From: CAXSBR01 sp964252015
GTDB taxonomy: Bacteria > Actinomycetota > Actinomycetes > Mycobacteriales > Jatrophihabitantaceae
Direction: 5' to 3'
Assembly: GCA_964252015.1 (NCBI GenBank)
Contig: CAXULW010000007.1
Span: 62,001 to 126,000 of the forward strand
Length of the DNA: 64,000 nucleotides
Below, one piece after another: positions 33,520 through 42,268 of this stretch. The stretch's first letter is position 1; each line of letters starts with the position of its first letter. The notes below the pieces were generated by a model. That model did not search any database. It saw only the letters and a program-made list of their open reading frames with translations, and was not told the origin of the DNA. A program made the position numbers and the translations under genes.

Positions 33520-35151
33520 TCAGGTGGATGTGGGGCGGTAGTCGCTGAACTTGTCGCGTAGATCGCGCTTGGAGAACTTGCCCACGCTGGTTTTGGGCAG
33601 CTCGTCGATGAACACGATGTCGTCGGGCAGGCCCCACGCCGACAGGCCCTGCCCGCGTAGGAACTCCATGATCGCATCGCGATCGAGATCGACGCCGGGC
33701 TTGGCCACGACGCAGGCGAGCGGGCGCTCCATCCACTTCGGGTGCGGGATGGCGATTACCGCGGCCTCGGCCACGCCGGGGTAGGCCATGATCGTGTTCT
33801 CGAGGTCCACCGAGCTGATCCACTCGCCACCGGATTTGATCAGATCCTTGGTCCGGTCGACCAGGCGGATGTACCCGAAGGCGGAGATGGCGGCGACGTC
33901 GCCGGTGCGTAGCCAGCCGTCCGGGGAGAACTGCTCGCCCGGTTCGTCGGTCTTGTAGTACTGCCGGGCCACCCACGGCCCGCGGACCTCCAGCTCGCCC
34001 GAGCTCTCGTCGTCCCACGGCAGCTCGTTCCGGGTTCCGGTCTCCACGATGCGCGCCTCGACTCCGGGCAGGGCAATGCCCTGGGTCGCGCGGATGTCGG
34101 CCTGCACCTGCGGCTCGGCGTCGATGAACTCCGCTCGCAAGGCGGAGAACGAGCCGACCGGGGAAATCTCGGTCATCCCCCAGCCCTGGCTCACCGGAAC
34201 CCCGATCGCCTCCCGCCAACCCTCGGACAGGGATTTCGGAACGGCCGACCCGCCACACATGACCGCACGCAGCGAGGACAGGTCGTAGTCGCCCAACAGC
34301 GGCAGCATGCCCATCCAGATCGTCGGCACGCCGGCGCTGAGCGTGACGTGCTCCGACTCGATCATGGACAGCAGCCCGGCTGGGCTCAGATCGGGCCCGG
34401 GCATGGCCAACGACGCCCCGGCCAGGAACGCGGTGTACGGCTCGCCCCAGGCCATGGCGTGGAACATCGGCACGACCGGCATGAGCACGTCGCGGTCGGT
34501 GAGGCCCAGCGTGGACGTGGTCAACCCGGCGTAGGCGTGCAGGAACGTGGAGCGGTGGGAGTAGAGGACACCCTTCGGATCGCCGGTGGTACCGGTGGTG
34601 TAACACAGCGCCGCGGCCTGGTTCTCGTTGTCCACCCGCTCGACGAAGTCCACCTCGTCGACCTCGGCCGCGGCCTCGGCGTAGTGCCGCACCCGCGGGT
34701 CGTCGGGGAGGTCGTGGGTCGCCCCGTCGTCGAACACCAGGACCTGACGCACGGTGGACAGGCTGGGCAGGTACTTGGCCAGCAGCGGCAGCAGTGACCT
34801 GTCGGCGAGGATGACCTGGTCTTCGGCGTGCTCCACGGTGTAAATCAGCTGCTCTGGGAACAGGCGCACGTTCAGCGTGTGCAGCACCCGTCCCGTCCCG
34901 GGTACTGCGAAATACGCCTTCATGTGATTGCCGGTGTTCCAGCCGAAGGTCCCCACCCGGGCAGACGGTTCGAGGTCCAACGCGTCGAGCACACCAGCCA
35001 TCCGGCGCGTGTCCGCGGCGAACTGGGCGTAGGTCAGCCGCTCCACCCCGTCGGTGCGGCGGGTGACGATGGTGCGGTCGCCGAAGTACCGGGCGCCCCG
35101 CTGAAAGATCGCGTTCGTGGTCAGAGCCCAGTCCTGCATCAGTCCGTCCAT
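33520..35151 (-). CDS. fadD: Fatty-acid-CoA ligase / AMP-binding long-chain acyl-CoA synthetase
   Basis: 543 residues of the adenylate-forming family. 'LCYTTGTTGDPKGVLYSHRS' is the AMP-binding loop, 'QGWGMTEISPV' the second core, 'GWLRTGDVA' and 'DRTKDLIKSGGEWIS' the hinge and C-terminal domain, with Lys in 'KTSVGKF' near the end as the adenylation Lys. It makes acyl-CoA from free medium or long-chain fatty acids. ATG 35151 or ATG 35139 may start translation; no clear ribosome binding site is seen. The gene symbol is by function class; several fadD types occur in such genomes. Confidence 0.88.
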   Translation of the reverse strand: MDGLMQDWALTTNAIFQRGARYFGDRTIVTRRTDGVERLTYAQFAADTRRMAGVLDALDLEPSARVGTFGWNTGNHMKAYFAVPGTGRVLHTLNVRLFPEQLIYTVEHAEDQVILADRSLLPLLAKYLPSLSTVRQVLVFDDGATHDLPDDPRVRHYAEAAAEVDEVDFVERVDNENQAAALCYTTGTTGDPKGVLYSHRSTFLHAYAGLTTSTLGLTDRDVLMPVVPMFHAMAWGEPYTAFLAGASLAMPGPDLSPAGLLSMIESEHVTLSAGVPTIWMGMLPLLGDYDLSSLRAVMCGGSAVPKSLSEGWREAIGVPVSQGWGMTEISPVGSFSALRAEFIDAEPQVQADIRATQGIALPGVEARIVETGTRNELPWDDESSGELEVRGPWVARQYYKTDEPGEQFSPDGWLRTGDVAAISAFGYIRLVDRTKDLIKSGGEWISSVDLENTIMAYPGVAEAAVIAIPHPKWMERPLACVVAKPGVDLDRDAIMEFLRGQGLSAWGLPDDIVFIDELPKTSVGKFSKRDLRDKFSDYRPTST

Positions 35152-35231
35152 GCCGCTGATCGTGGTACACGGCGCTGGGTTTCGCCATCGCTACTTTGTC
35201 CTCCCGGGATCCATGGATCGCTGACCGTGCC

Positions 35232-36518
35232 TCAGCGCTTTCGCGGCGGCGGCCGCCGCTGCACGCTGAAGACCTTGGTCTGCACCCGGTCGCCGGTGAG
35301 AAACCCACTGATCCCGGCCAGGAATGACCGCACCGACGGATTGTTCGCGACGTCGATGTCGCCGGCGCCGGGGACGTAACTCTTGGTGAGATCGTGGTTG
35401 TCGAGGATCCAGTTGTGCTCGTGATGGATCGTGACCGTCGTCAGGTTGATCCGGTCCGGGTTGCCCGCGCCGTCGAGGTGGGGAACGAAGTCGCCGTCGT
35501 TCTCGATCGCCAGCACGCGCACCGAGCGCGGCACGGTGATGTGGGCTACCGGTGACCCGGCCGTGATCACGCTGGTGATGTCGAACGTGCCCCGTCCGGC
35601 CAACTCCTTAGCCAGGTTCATCGCCACCATCCCACCTTGGCTGTGCCCGACGAGCAGCACCGGGTCGGCCGGGGTGACGCCGGCCTGACGCATGGCCTCG
35701 ATGACCCCGTCGCCGTACGTGCTCGAGGCTCCGACCATGGTCCGCAGGTTCGTTCCGAAGCTGGTCGGGTCGGCAGCGGTGGGTGACGGGTTCAGGGTGT
35801 CCACCCCGGGGATGTCGACGATGACGTGGCGGACCGGGCGTCCGTCCGCGCCGGTGGAGTAGACGAACCGGACGTCGATGTCGCCCCCGGCTCGATGGTT
35901 GCTGCGGTGGGCGAGCCCGGAGACGACGTCGCTCAGCGAGTGCGGCACGGAGCTGCCTGCGGTCGAGCTGTCGACCCCCTTTCCGTGCACGACCGGTCGC
36001 CCGTCCGGGTATATCGAGACGGCGTTGATGAGGGCCAGGTTGGTCCAGAACGCGGACACCGCGGCCGTGACGAGGTCGGCCTGTCCGGTAACCGCGCGAT
36101 TGATCGCGGTGAGCCCGTGCCCGGTTAACGCGCCGGTGACGGTGCCCGGCACGACCGAAGCATCGTCGAGGATTCCCTGGATCGCTGGGGCGAACGTCGC
36201 CCGCAACCGGTCGGCTTCGCAGTAACCGGCGGCGGCGGTGCGAAGCTGGAGATCCTTTGCGCCGCACTCGGCGCCGAGCCGGCTCAGCCCGTGCGGCCCG
36301 TCGAGGGCATCAACCAAGGCGGCGCTGAACCGGCCCGCGCCGTAGGGGTCGAGCGCGGCGGCCGAGAGCACGTCCGGATCGACCAGGTAGCGGTGCAGGC
36401 TCAGGGCGTGCCCCGCGGTTGCCGTCGCGGCGGTCCCGAATAGCCGGGCCAGAGCGGTCATGTCGTCGTGGTGGGCCTCGATCCCGGCGCTGCCCCCGCG
36501 CACCGTTATCCCGCTCAC
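35232..36518 (-). CDS. Alpha/beta-hydrolase with helical N-terminal domain, type VII-effector-like
   Basis: 428 residues. The C-terminal part (from ~210) has a lipase-type nucleophile elbow 'LLVGHSQGGMVAMN' (Ser ~293), Asp in 'IENDGDFVPHL' and His in 'TVTIHHEHNW'. The first ~160 residues are mostly helical with no signal peptide ('GIEAHHDDMTALARLF', 'GRFSAALVDALDG'), as in WXG/LXG-type N-terminal regions that guide proteins to type VII secretion. GTG 36518 overlaps the stop of the small helical protein gene by GTGA, so the two are co-made. Substrate and secretion are not shown by the sequence. Confidence 0.7.
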   Translation of the reverse strand: MSGITVRGGSAGIEAHHDDMTALARLFGTAATATAGHALSLHRYLVDPDVLSAAALDPYGAGRFSAALVDALDGPHGLSRLGAECGAKDLQLRTAAAGYCEADRLRATFAPAIQGILDDASVVPGTVTGALTGHGLTAINRAVTGQADLVTAAVSAFWTNLALINAVSIYPDGRPVVHGKGVDSSTAGSSVPHSLSDVVSGLAHRSNHRAGGDIDVRFVYSTGADGRPVRHVIVDIPGVDTLNPSPTAADPTSFGTNLRTMVGASSTYGDGVIEAMRQAGVTPADPVLLVGHSQGGMVAMNLAKELAGRGTFDITSVITAGSPVAHITVPRSVRVLAIENDGDFVPHLDGAGNPDRINLTTVTIHHEHNWILDNHDLTKSYVPGAGDIDVANNPSVRSFLAGISGFLTGDRVQTKVFSVQRRPPPRKR

Positions 36519-36883
36519 AGGTGATCCTCCAGCCAGCCGACGGCGTGGCCGGTCGCCTTCGCGGTGCCGGCGGCAACGTGCGCGCCCTCACGGGCGGCAA
36601 GGCGCTCCAGCCGGCTGGCCGCCGCCATCGCGGCCTGCACTGTGCGCACCCGACCGGCGTGCAGTCGCAACTCATGCGCGGCCCGTTCGAGATCGTGGGC
36701 GGCGTGCTGGATGCGCCGGTCCAGGCCGCCCACCTGGCCGCGAAACATCGTGGCCGCGGGCGAGTGCCAGCGCACGTGCTGGGCCCCCGAGCTCAGCGAA
36801 CGCGCCTTCGCCCGTAATGCCTCGGCTTCGCTGTCGATGCGGCCGGCGATACGGACCAGACCGTCTGCGTCGAATAGGGACAT
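36515..36883 (-). CDS. WXG100-like small helical protein paired with the hydrolase
   Basis: 122 residues, almost all helix, no signal peptide. 'VRWHSPAATMFRGQVGGLDR' has the Trp-x-(Gly/Ser) turn and spaced Phe of WXG100 proteins at the middle of a helical hairpin. Such proteins form the exported partner of a larger effector or its chaperone. The gene precedes the hydrolase with a 4-base overlap. ATG 36883 is used; the frame is open upstream to 37015 but without domain content. No secretion ATPase (EccC) is in the window. Confidence 0.62.
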   Translation of the reverse strand: MSLFDADGLVRIAGRIDSEAEALRAKARSLSSGAQHVRWHSPAATMFRGQVGGLDRRIQHAAHDLERAAHELRLHAGRVRTVQAAMAAASRLERLAAREGAHVAAGTAKATGHAVGWLEDHL

Positions 36884-37212
36884 GACCACAGCCTGGCCGG
36901 GCGGGTCGCGCGTCAGGACAGCCGAGGGCAGGTTGTGGACAACCCCGTATCTGGGGTCTCGGGTGTGGACAGACCCGCAAACCGTCAGACCCGCGTGTAC
37001 CCGGCAATGCTTCACCGAGTGGGCCGATCCGTGGCCGGTGCCGCCGCCGAAACGGCGTGGTCCGCCGTCGCCACTGGCGCGGACATGATTGAATTGGCGA
37101 ACCGAATCACATCGATGTGATTTGATCTCTCACCATCTCGATCGACCCTCAACTCGACGTTTTGATTCGACACTGCCGGAGTAGAACTCCAGCGACGAAG
37201 GACCGGGCCAGC
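36884..37212. other. Divergent intergenic region
   Basis: 329 bases between the WXG100-like gene (minus) and the DUF3263 gene (plus). It is AT-richer than its surroundings from 37081 to 37170 and holds an 18-bp palindrome. I see no gene. Confidence 0.6.
37105..37122. promoter_or_regulatory. Perfect 18-bp palindrome upstream of DUF3263
   Basis: AATCACATC followed directly by its complement GATGTGATT, with no spacer. It lies 90 bases upstream of ATG 37213. A dimeric regulator site is the simplest reading; the two flanking bases do not extend the symmetry. Confidence 0.6.
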
Positions 37213-37512
37213 ATGGATTTCGCACACGCCGAAGCGGCGCCGGACGACTCGGATCAGGTCGACGGGCTGGACCGCCGTGACCGCGAGATCCTGGCCTTCG
37301 AACGGCAGTGGTGGAAATATGCCGGCGCCAAGGAGCAGGCGATCCGCGAGCTGTTCGACATGTCGTCCACGCGGTACTACCAGGTGCTCAACTCACTCAT
37401 CGACAACCCAGCCGCACTGGCGGCTGACCCCATGCTGGTCAAGCGGTTGCGCCGTCTGCGCGCCGCCCGCCAGCGGCAACGGTCGGCACGCCGGCTGGGC
37501 ATCGACGTCTGA
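37213..37512 (+). CDS. DUF3263 protein
   Basis: 99 residues. 'DREILAFERQWWKYAGAKEQ' and 'IRELFDMSSTRYYQVLNSLI' are characteristic of DUF3263, a small actinobacterial family with a helix-turn-helix-like fold; DNA binding is often assumed but not proven. The C-terminus is basic (RLRRLRAARQRQRSARR). ATG 37213 lies 12 bases after GAAGGA. In many actinobacteria this gene is followed by a LytR C-terminal domain gene; here a non-homologous open stretch follows. Confidence 0.85.
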   Translation: MDFAHAEAAPDDSDQVDGLDRRDREILAFERQWWKYAGAKEQAIRELFDMSSTRYYQVLNSLIDNPAALAADPMLVKRLRRLRAARQRQRSARRLGIDV

Positions 37513-37650
37513 GCGGCCGACCGCCCAGCACCGGAAGACCTGCTCGGGTTGCTGCGCAAGCAGTTCCCGGCGATCAAGCTGGTGAAACCGCGATTCTTCC
37601 CGGCCGACTTCGGCGCCGATCGTTGTGATCGTCACCCGCGATTCCGGTGA
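37513..37650 (+). other. Open reading frame continuing past the DUF3263 stop
   Basis: After the TGA at 37510-37512 the same frame stays open for 45 codons with GC-rich third positions (AADRPAPEDLLGLLRKQFPA, then IKLVKPRFFPADFG), ending at TGA 37648-37650. It could be a remnant of a longer 3' end or of a former downstream gene. No independent start with a ribosome binding site is visible. Confidence 0.3.
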
Positions 37651-37702
37651 ATCGGCGCGGCACCCCTGCGGTATGTGACAGACTCAAGGCACAACTGAAC
37701 AC

Positions 37703-37845
37703 CTTCATCAAGAGGGGCAGAGGGACCGGCCCGACGAAGCCCCGGCAACCACCACGAAGACTCCGACCAGCCCAGCGCCGGTCGGGAGGCCGCCGTGTGA
37801 GGTGCCAACTCCGGCCTTGGCGAAAACGACCAGGGGAAGATGAGG
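37703..37845 (+). promoter_or_regulatory. SAM-I (S-box) riboswitch
   Basis: The conserved core is visible in order: AAGAGGGGCAGAGGGACCGG, then CCCGACGAAGCCCCGGCAACC in the P2/P3 region (cited as CCCGACGAAG and CCCCGGCAACC), then GGTGCCAACTCC, and GAAGATGAGG at the end. P1 is formed by CTTCATC (37703-37709) and GATGAGG (37839-37845). The switch binds S-adenosylmethionine and normally turns expression off. The GAGGAG after P1 precedes the threonine synthase start at 37864 and can pair with CCTC at 37853-37856, so control of translation initiation is possible. Confidence 0.88.
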
Positions 37846-37863
37846 AGAAAGGCCTCGTTTGTC

Positions 37864-39132
37864 ATGACCACGCTTCTTGAACGCACCGCCCGCCCGTCGC
37901 CGGCCAGCGCGCTCGTCTGTCGTAACTGCGCCGCGCGGTACCCGCTCGGCGCCCAGCACGCCTGCTTCGAGTGCTTCGGCCCGCTGGAGATCGGCTACGA
38001 CCCGGGCGCGATGGCCGGTGTCACCCGCGCCCAGATCGAAGCCGGCCCGCACTCCATCTGGCGCTACGCCGACCTGCTGCCGGTGGGGCAGGACATGCAG
38101 ACCCGGGTCGACTCGGGCACGGGTATGACCCCGCTCATCCGGGCCGATCGCCTCGGCGCCGAACTCGGCTTCACCGCCCCGCTGTGGGTCAAGGACGACT
38201 CGGCCAACCCGACGCACTCGTTCAAGGACCGGGTCGTGTCGGTGGCCATCACCGCCGCTCGTGAGCTCGGCTTCGACCGCATCGCCTGCGCGTCCACGGG
38301 CAACCTGGCCAACTCCGTGGCCGCCCACGCTGCCCGCATCGGCATGAAGTCCATCGTGTTCGTGCCGGCCGACCTGGAACCGGCCAAGATCGTGCAGACC
38401 GCGGTCTACGGCGGCACGCTGGTCGGTGTCGAGGGCTCCTACGACGACGTGAACCGGCTGTGCAGCGAGCTGGCGGAGACCGACGAGTTCGAGTCCACCG
38501 GCTTCGTCAACGTCAACATTCGGCCCTACTACGCCGAGGGTTCGAAGACGCTGGGCTTCGAGGTGGCCGAACAGCTCGGCTGGAAGCTCCCCGGCCAGGT
38601 CGTCGCGCCGATGGCGTCCGGATCGCTGCTGACGAAGGTGCACAAGGCGTTCAAGGAACTGGTCAACGCCGGCCTGGTCGACGCCGCCGAGTGGAAGGTG
38701 TTCGGGGCGCAGTCCGCCGGGTGCGCGCCGATCGCCACCGCGTTCACCAACGGCTGGGATGTGGTGCAACCCGTGAAGCCGACCGGCATCGCCAAGTCCC
38801 TGAACATCGGCAACCCGGCTGACGGTCCGTACGCGCTGGACGTGGTGCGCAGCACCGGTGGATCGATGGCGGCGGTCGATGACGAGGAGATCCGCGCGGG
38901 CATCCGGCTACTCGCGCGCACCACCGGCGTCTTCGCCGAAACCGCCGGTGGGGTGACCACCGCCGTGCTCAAGAAACTCGTCGAGTCCGGGCAGCTGGAC
39001 ACCGCAGTGGAGACGGTCATCTACAACACCGGCGAGGGTTTGAAGACGCTCGACGCGGTGGCGGAGAACGCCGTTCCCACCGCCGTCATCCCGCCCACGT
39101 TGAAGGGAATGCGCGCGGCCGGGCTGCTCTGA
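37864..39132 (+). CDS. thrC: Threonine synthase, long form with Cys-rich N-terminus
   Basis: 422 residues. Threonine synthase converts O-phosphohomoserine to threonine with PLP. 'HSFKDRVVSVA' carries the PLP Lys, 'CASTGNLANSVAAHAA' the phosphate loop, and 'VNVNIRPYYAEGSKTLGFEVAEQLGW' follows (cited as INIRPYYAEGS-like NIRPYYAEGSKT). The N-terminal 'CRNCAARYPLGAQHACFECF' has two CxxC-type pairs, as in long plant-like and archaeal forms. ATG 37864 is used; an earlier in-frame ATG at 37840 lies inside the riboswitch P1. Control by a SAM riboswitch links threonine synthesis to the methionine branch of homoserine metabolism. It could also act on a related phosphohomoserine reaction; that cannot be excluded. 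Confidence 0.88.
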   Translation: MTTLLERTARPSPASALVCRNCAARYPLGAQHACFECFGPLEIGYDPGAMAGVTRAQIEAGPHSIWRYADLLPVGQDMQTRVDSGTGMTPLIRADRLGAELGFTAPLWVKDDSANPTHSFKDRVVSVAITAARELGFDRIACASTGNLANSVAAHAARIGMKSIVFVPADLEPAKIVQTAVYGGTLVGVEGSYDDVNRLCSELAETDEFESTGFVNVNIRPYYAEGSKTLGFEVAEQLGWKLPGQVVAPMASGSLLTKVHKAFKELVNAGLVDAAEWKVFGAQSAGCAPIATAFTNGWDVVQPVKPTGIAKSLNIGNPADGPYALDVVRSTGGSMAAVDDEEIRAGIRLLARTTGVFAETAGGVTTAVLKKLVESGQLDTAVETVIYNTGEGLKTLDAVAENAVPTAVIPPTLKGMRAAGLL

Positions 39133-39358
39133 TCGAGGCCCGATTTGACGGCAAATCGAGTCTGGTTTGCTTTGCCCAATCCGTGTATCGTCCGCGATGG
39201 TCGTTGTTACGAACGTTTCGGCTGGCGGAGTACCACGGGCCTTCCGGTTTCCCAGCGTCACCGGATCACCGCGTGCACTGCAAGAAAGCGGGACCGAGAA
39301 ACGAAGACCCCGGCTTCCACGAGGGGTGGAAACGGATGTCCCCGAGCAAGGAGTGCAC

Positions 39359-39559
39359 GTGGCGCAGGGCACGGTCAAGTGGTTCAACAACGAAAAGGGC
39401 TACGGCTTCATCGCCGTAGACGGGGGCCAGGACGTATTCGTCCACTACTCGGCCATCCAGTCCGACGGTTACCGCTCGCTCGACGAGGGCCAGCGGGTGG
39501 AGTTCGAGGTCGCCCAGGGTCCCAAGGGCCCGCAGGCCGACGCGGTTCACGTCGTCTGA
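39359..39559 (+). CDS. Cold shock protein (CspA family)
   Basis: 66 residues. RNP1 'KGYGFIAV' and RNP2 'VFVHYSAI' are intact after 'GTVKWFNNEKGYGFI', so it is a single OB-fold RNA/DNA-binding protein, an RNA chaperone. GTG 39359 is fixed by AAGGAG 5-6 bases upstream. A 226-base leader follows thrC; long leaders are usual for csp genes and may sense temperature. Gene order threonine synthase, csp, groEL is recurrent in actinobacteria. Confidence 0.95.
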   Translation: MAQGTVKWFNNEKGYGFIAVDGGQDVFVHYSAIQSDGYRSLDEGQRVEFEVAQGPKGPQADAVHVV

Positions 39560-39575
39560 CGCAGTCCTGCATGTA

Positions 39576-39612
39576 GTGCCGGCCCGGTTCCCGCAAGGGG
39601 CCGGGCCGGTGC
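39576..39612 (+). terminator. Strong hairpin after csp
   Basis: CCGGCCCGG pairs with CCGGGCCGG, extended by wobble pairs on both sides and a few pairs into the TTCCCGCAAGGGG centre. It starts 16 bases after the csp stop. There is no U tract. Confidence 0.65.
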
Positions 39613-39729
39613 TGTTCGGCGGGCCGCCGGGCCGCGGAATCCCGCGGTCGGTCCCGGAATCCGCCGCCGGTCCCGCCGGCCCGTGCCGGTGCGCGGAATC
39701 CTCGTCGGCCGCGGCGCGTTGGACCGGAC

Positions 39730-40065
39730 ATGAGCGACTCCCCGGTGCGGTTCGGCGCCGTCCTGCAGCTGCACGCCCAACCCGGCCTCCGCGACGACGT
39801 CGTCTCGCTGTTGCGCAACTACGCGAACACGTTGGACGGCGAGCCCGGCACCGTGCTCTTCGCGGTGGCCGTCGACCCCGCCGACGACGACGCGATCTGG
39901 CTGTGGGAGCAGTTCGCGGACGCCGACGCAGTGGCCGGCCACTTCGCCCACGACTTCTTCCGCGCCCTGCAACTGGAGATGGCCGAGCTGCTGGCCGAGC
40001 CCGCCGCGGCCCGTCCGTTGACCCCGGTGCTGTACCGCGTGAGCCCAGGCGTCCCGACCGAGTAA
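39730..40065 (+). CDS. Antibiotic biosynthesis monooxygenase (ABM) domain protein
   Basis: 111 residues forming one ferredoxin-like ABM domain: 'FGAVLQLHAQPGLRDDVVSLLR', 'EPGTVLFAVAVDP', 'IWLWEQFADADAVAGHF' are the usual beta-alpha-beta segments (cited in pieces: FGAVLQLHAQPG, EPGTVLFAVAV, WEQFADADAVAGHF). These proteins can oxidise quinols or aromatic compounds or act in stress response without cofactors; activity is not certain. It lies alone between csp and the repeat array. Confidence 0.78.
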   Translation: MSDSPVRFGAVLQLHAQPGLRDDVVSLLRNYANTLDGEPGTVLFAVAVDPADDDAIWLWEQFADADAVAGHFAHDFFRALQLEMAELLAEPAAARPLTPVLYRVSPGVPTE

Positions 40066-40103
40066 CCCCGGGGGCAACCAACGCCGCGGAACCTCCCTGC
40101 CGA

Positions 40104-40315
40104 CTTCGCGCCCGCGAAGGATGCTGCAGGCGTCCCGATCGCGTCCCTGGTAGGCGCGGGGTCGCGGCACTCTCGCACTCCGCGCCCGCGAGGGACGCTC
40201 TGGGCGCCCCGATCGCGTCCCTGGTAGGCGCGGAGTCGCGGAACTTTCGCACTCCGCGCCCGCGAGGGACGGTCTGGGCGCCCCGATCGCGTCCCTGGTA
40301 GGCGCGGAGTCGGGG
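40104..40315. repeat. Three tandem 74-bp repeats with palindromic ends
   Basis: Copies begin at 40104, 40178 and 40252. The second and third differ by about two bases; the first is more diverged. In copies two and three ACTCCGCGCC opens and its exact complement GGCGCGGAGT closes the unit, with GAGGGACG and CGTCCCT as inner arms, so each copy can fold into one long hairpin. The array ends about 20 bases before the first CIRCE. Confidence 0.85.
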
Positions 40316-40334
40316 TTCACCGCCGGGGCGGCAC

Positions 40335-40361
40335 CTTGCACTCGGGTCGGTCGAGTGCCAA
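40335..40361. promoter_or_regulatory. Imperfect CIRCE element
   Basis: CTTGCACTC, nine bases, then GAGTGCCAA. The right arm is perfect; the left differs from TTGGCACTC at two positions. Nine-base spacing matches the HrcA operator. Confidence 0.65.
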
Positions 40362-40369
40362 TATTGGCG

Positions 40370-40396
40370 TTGGCACTCGACCTGGTTGAGTGCCAA
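40370..40396. promoter_or_regulatory. CIRCE element (HrcA operator)
   Basis: TTGGCACTC, nine bases, GAGTGCCAA: a perfect inverted repeat with canonical spacing. It lies 127 bases upstream of groEL ATG 40524 and makes HrcA repression of groEL, relieved by heat, very likely. hrcA itself is not in the window. Confidence 0.93.
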
Positions 40397-40523
40397 CTGA
40401 CCGGTCCGCGTGGAGGTGTGCAAACACCTAGCCGTCGCGGGCGTCGCGGGCCGGAGACAGTCGTGATCGCACGTGCTCGACCACAATCGCCAGAAGTTCG
40501 TCTACCAGTTAGGACACACACGT

Positions 40524-42155
<1,632 letters not shown>

Positions 42156-42191
42156 GTCTCCGCACGGGACTGCCAAGTCCTGAGCTGTCCA

Positions 42192-42227
42192 ACGAAGGGG
42201 CGGTCCCAGCTGGGGCCGCCCCTTCGT
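42192..42227 (+). terminator. groEL terminator
   Basis: ACGAAGGGGCGG and CCGCCCCTTCGT are perfect 12-bp arms around TCCCAGCTGGGG. It begins 37 bases after the groEL stop and is followed by a short T-rich stretch (TTTCGG) a few bases on. Confidence 0.85.
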
Positions 42228-42255
42228 CATGTCCGTTTCGGTCGGTGGGGTCCAT

Positions 42256-42261
42256 TACGGT
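42256..42261 (+). promoter_or_regulatory. Putative -10 box for a leaderless start
   Basis: TACGGT ends 7 bases before ATG 42269, with no ribosome binding site between. Confidence 0.4.
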
Positions 42262-42268
42262 GGGCGCC

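Larger units (their letters stand above)
40066..40523. other. Intergenic region upstream of groEL
   Basis: 458 bases holding three 74-bp repeats (40104-40315) and a double CIRCE (40335-40396), each listed separately. The groEL promoter should lie close to the CIRCE pair. No gene is seen. Confidence 0.7.

Noticed and set aside
33245..35308. 687-residue frame overlapping fadD and plsC
   Set aside because: Arg-rich shadow frame; both genes have clear catalytic motifs in their own frames.
37105..37122. CRP/FNR-type site
   Set aside because: CRP sites have TGTGA first and TCACA second; here the order is reversed (TCACA...TGTGA).
37703..37845. SAM-IV or T-box element
   Set aside because: The GAGGGACCGG and GGTGCCAACTCC segments follow the SAM-I order, and no T-box TGG-loop pattern is visible.
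40104..40315. Possible CRISPR array
   Set aside because: Repeats are 74 bp and directly adjacent with no unique spacers; no cas genes are present.
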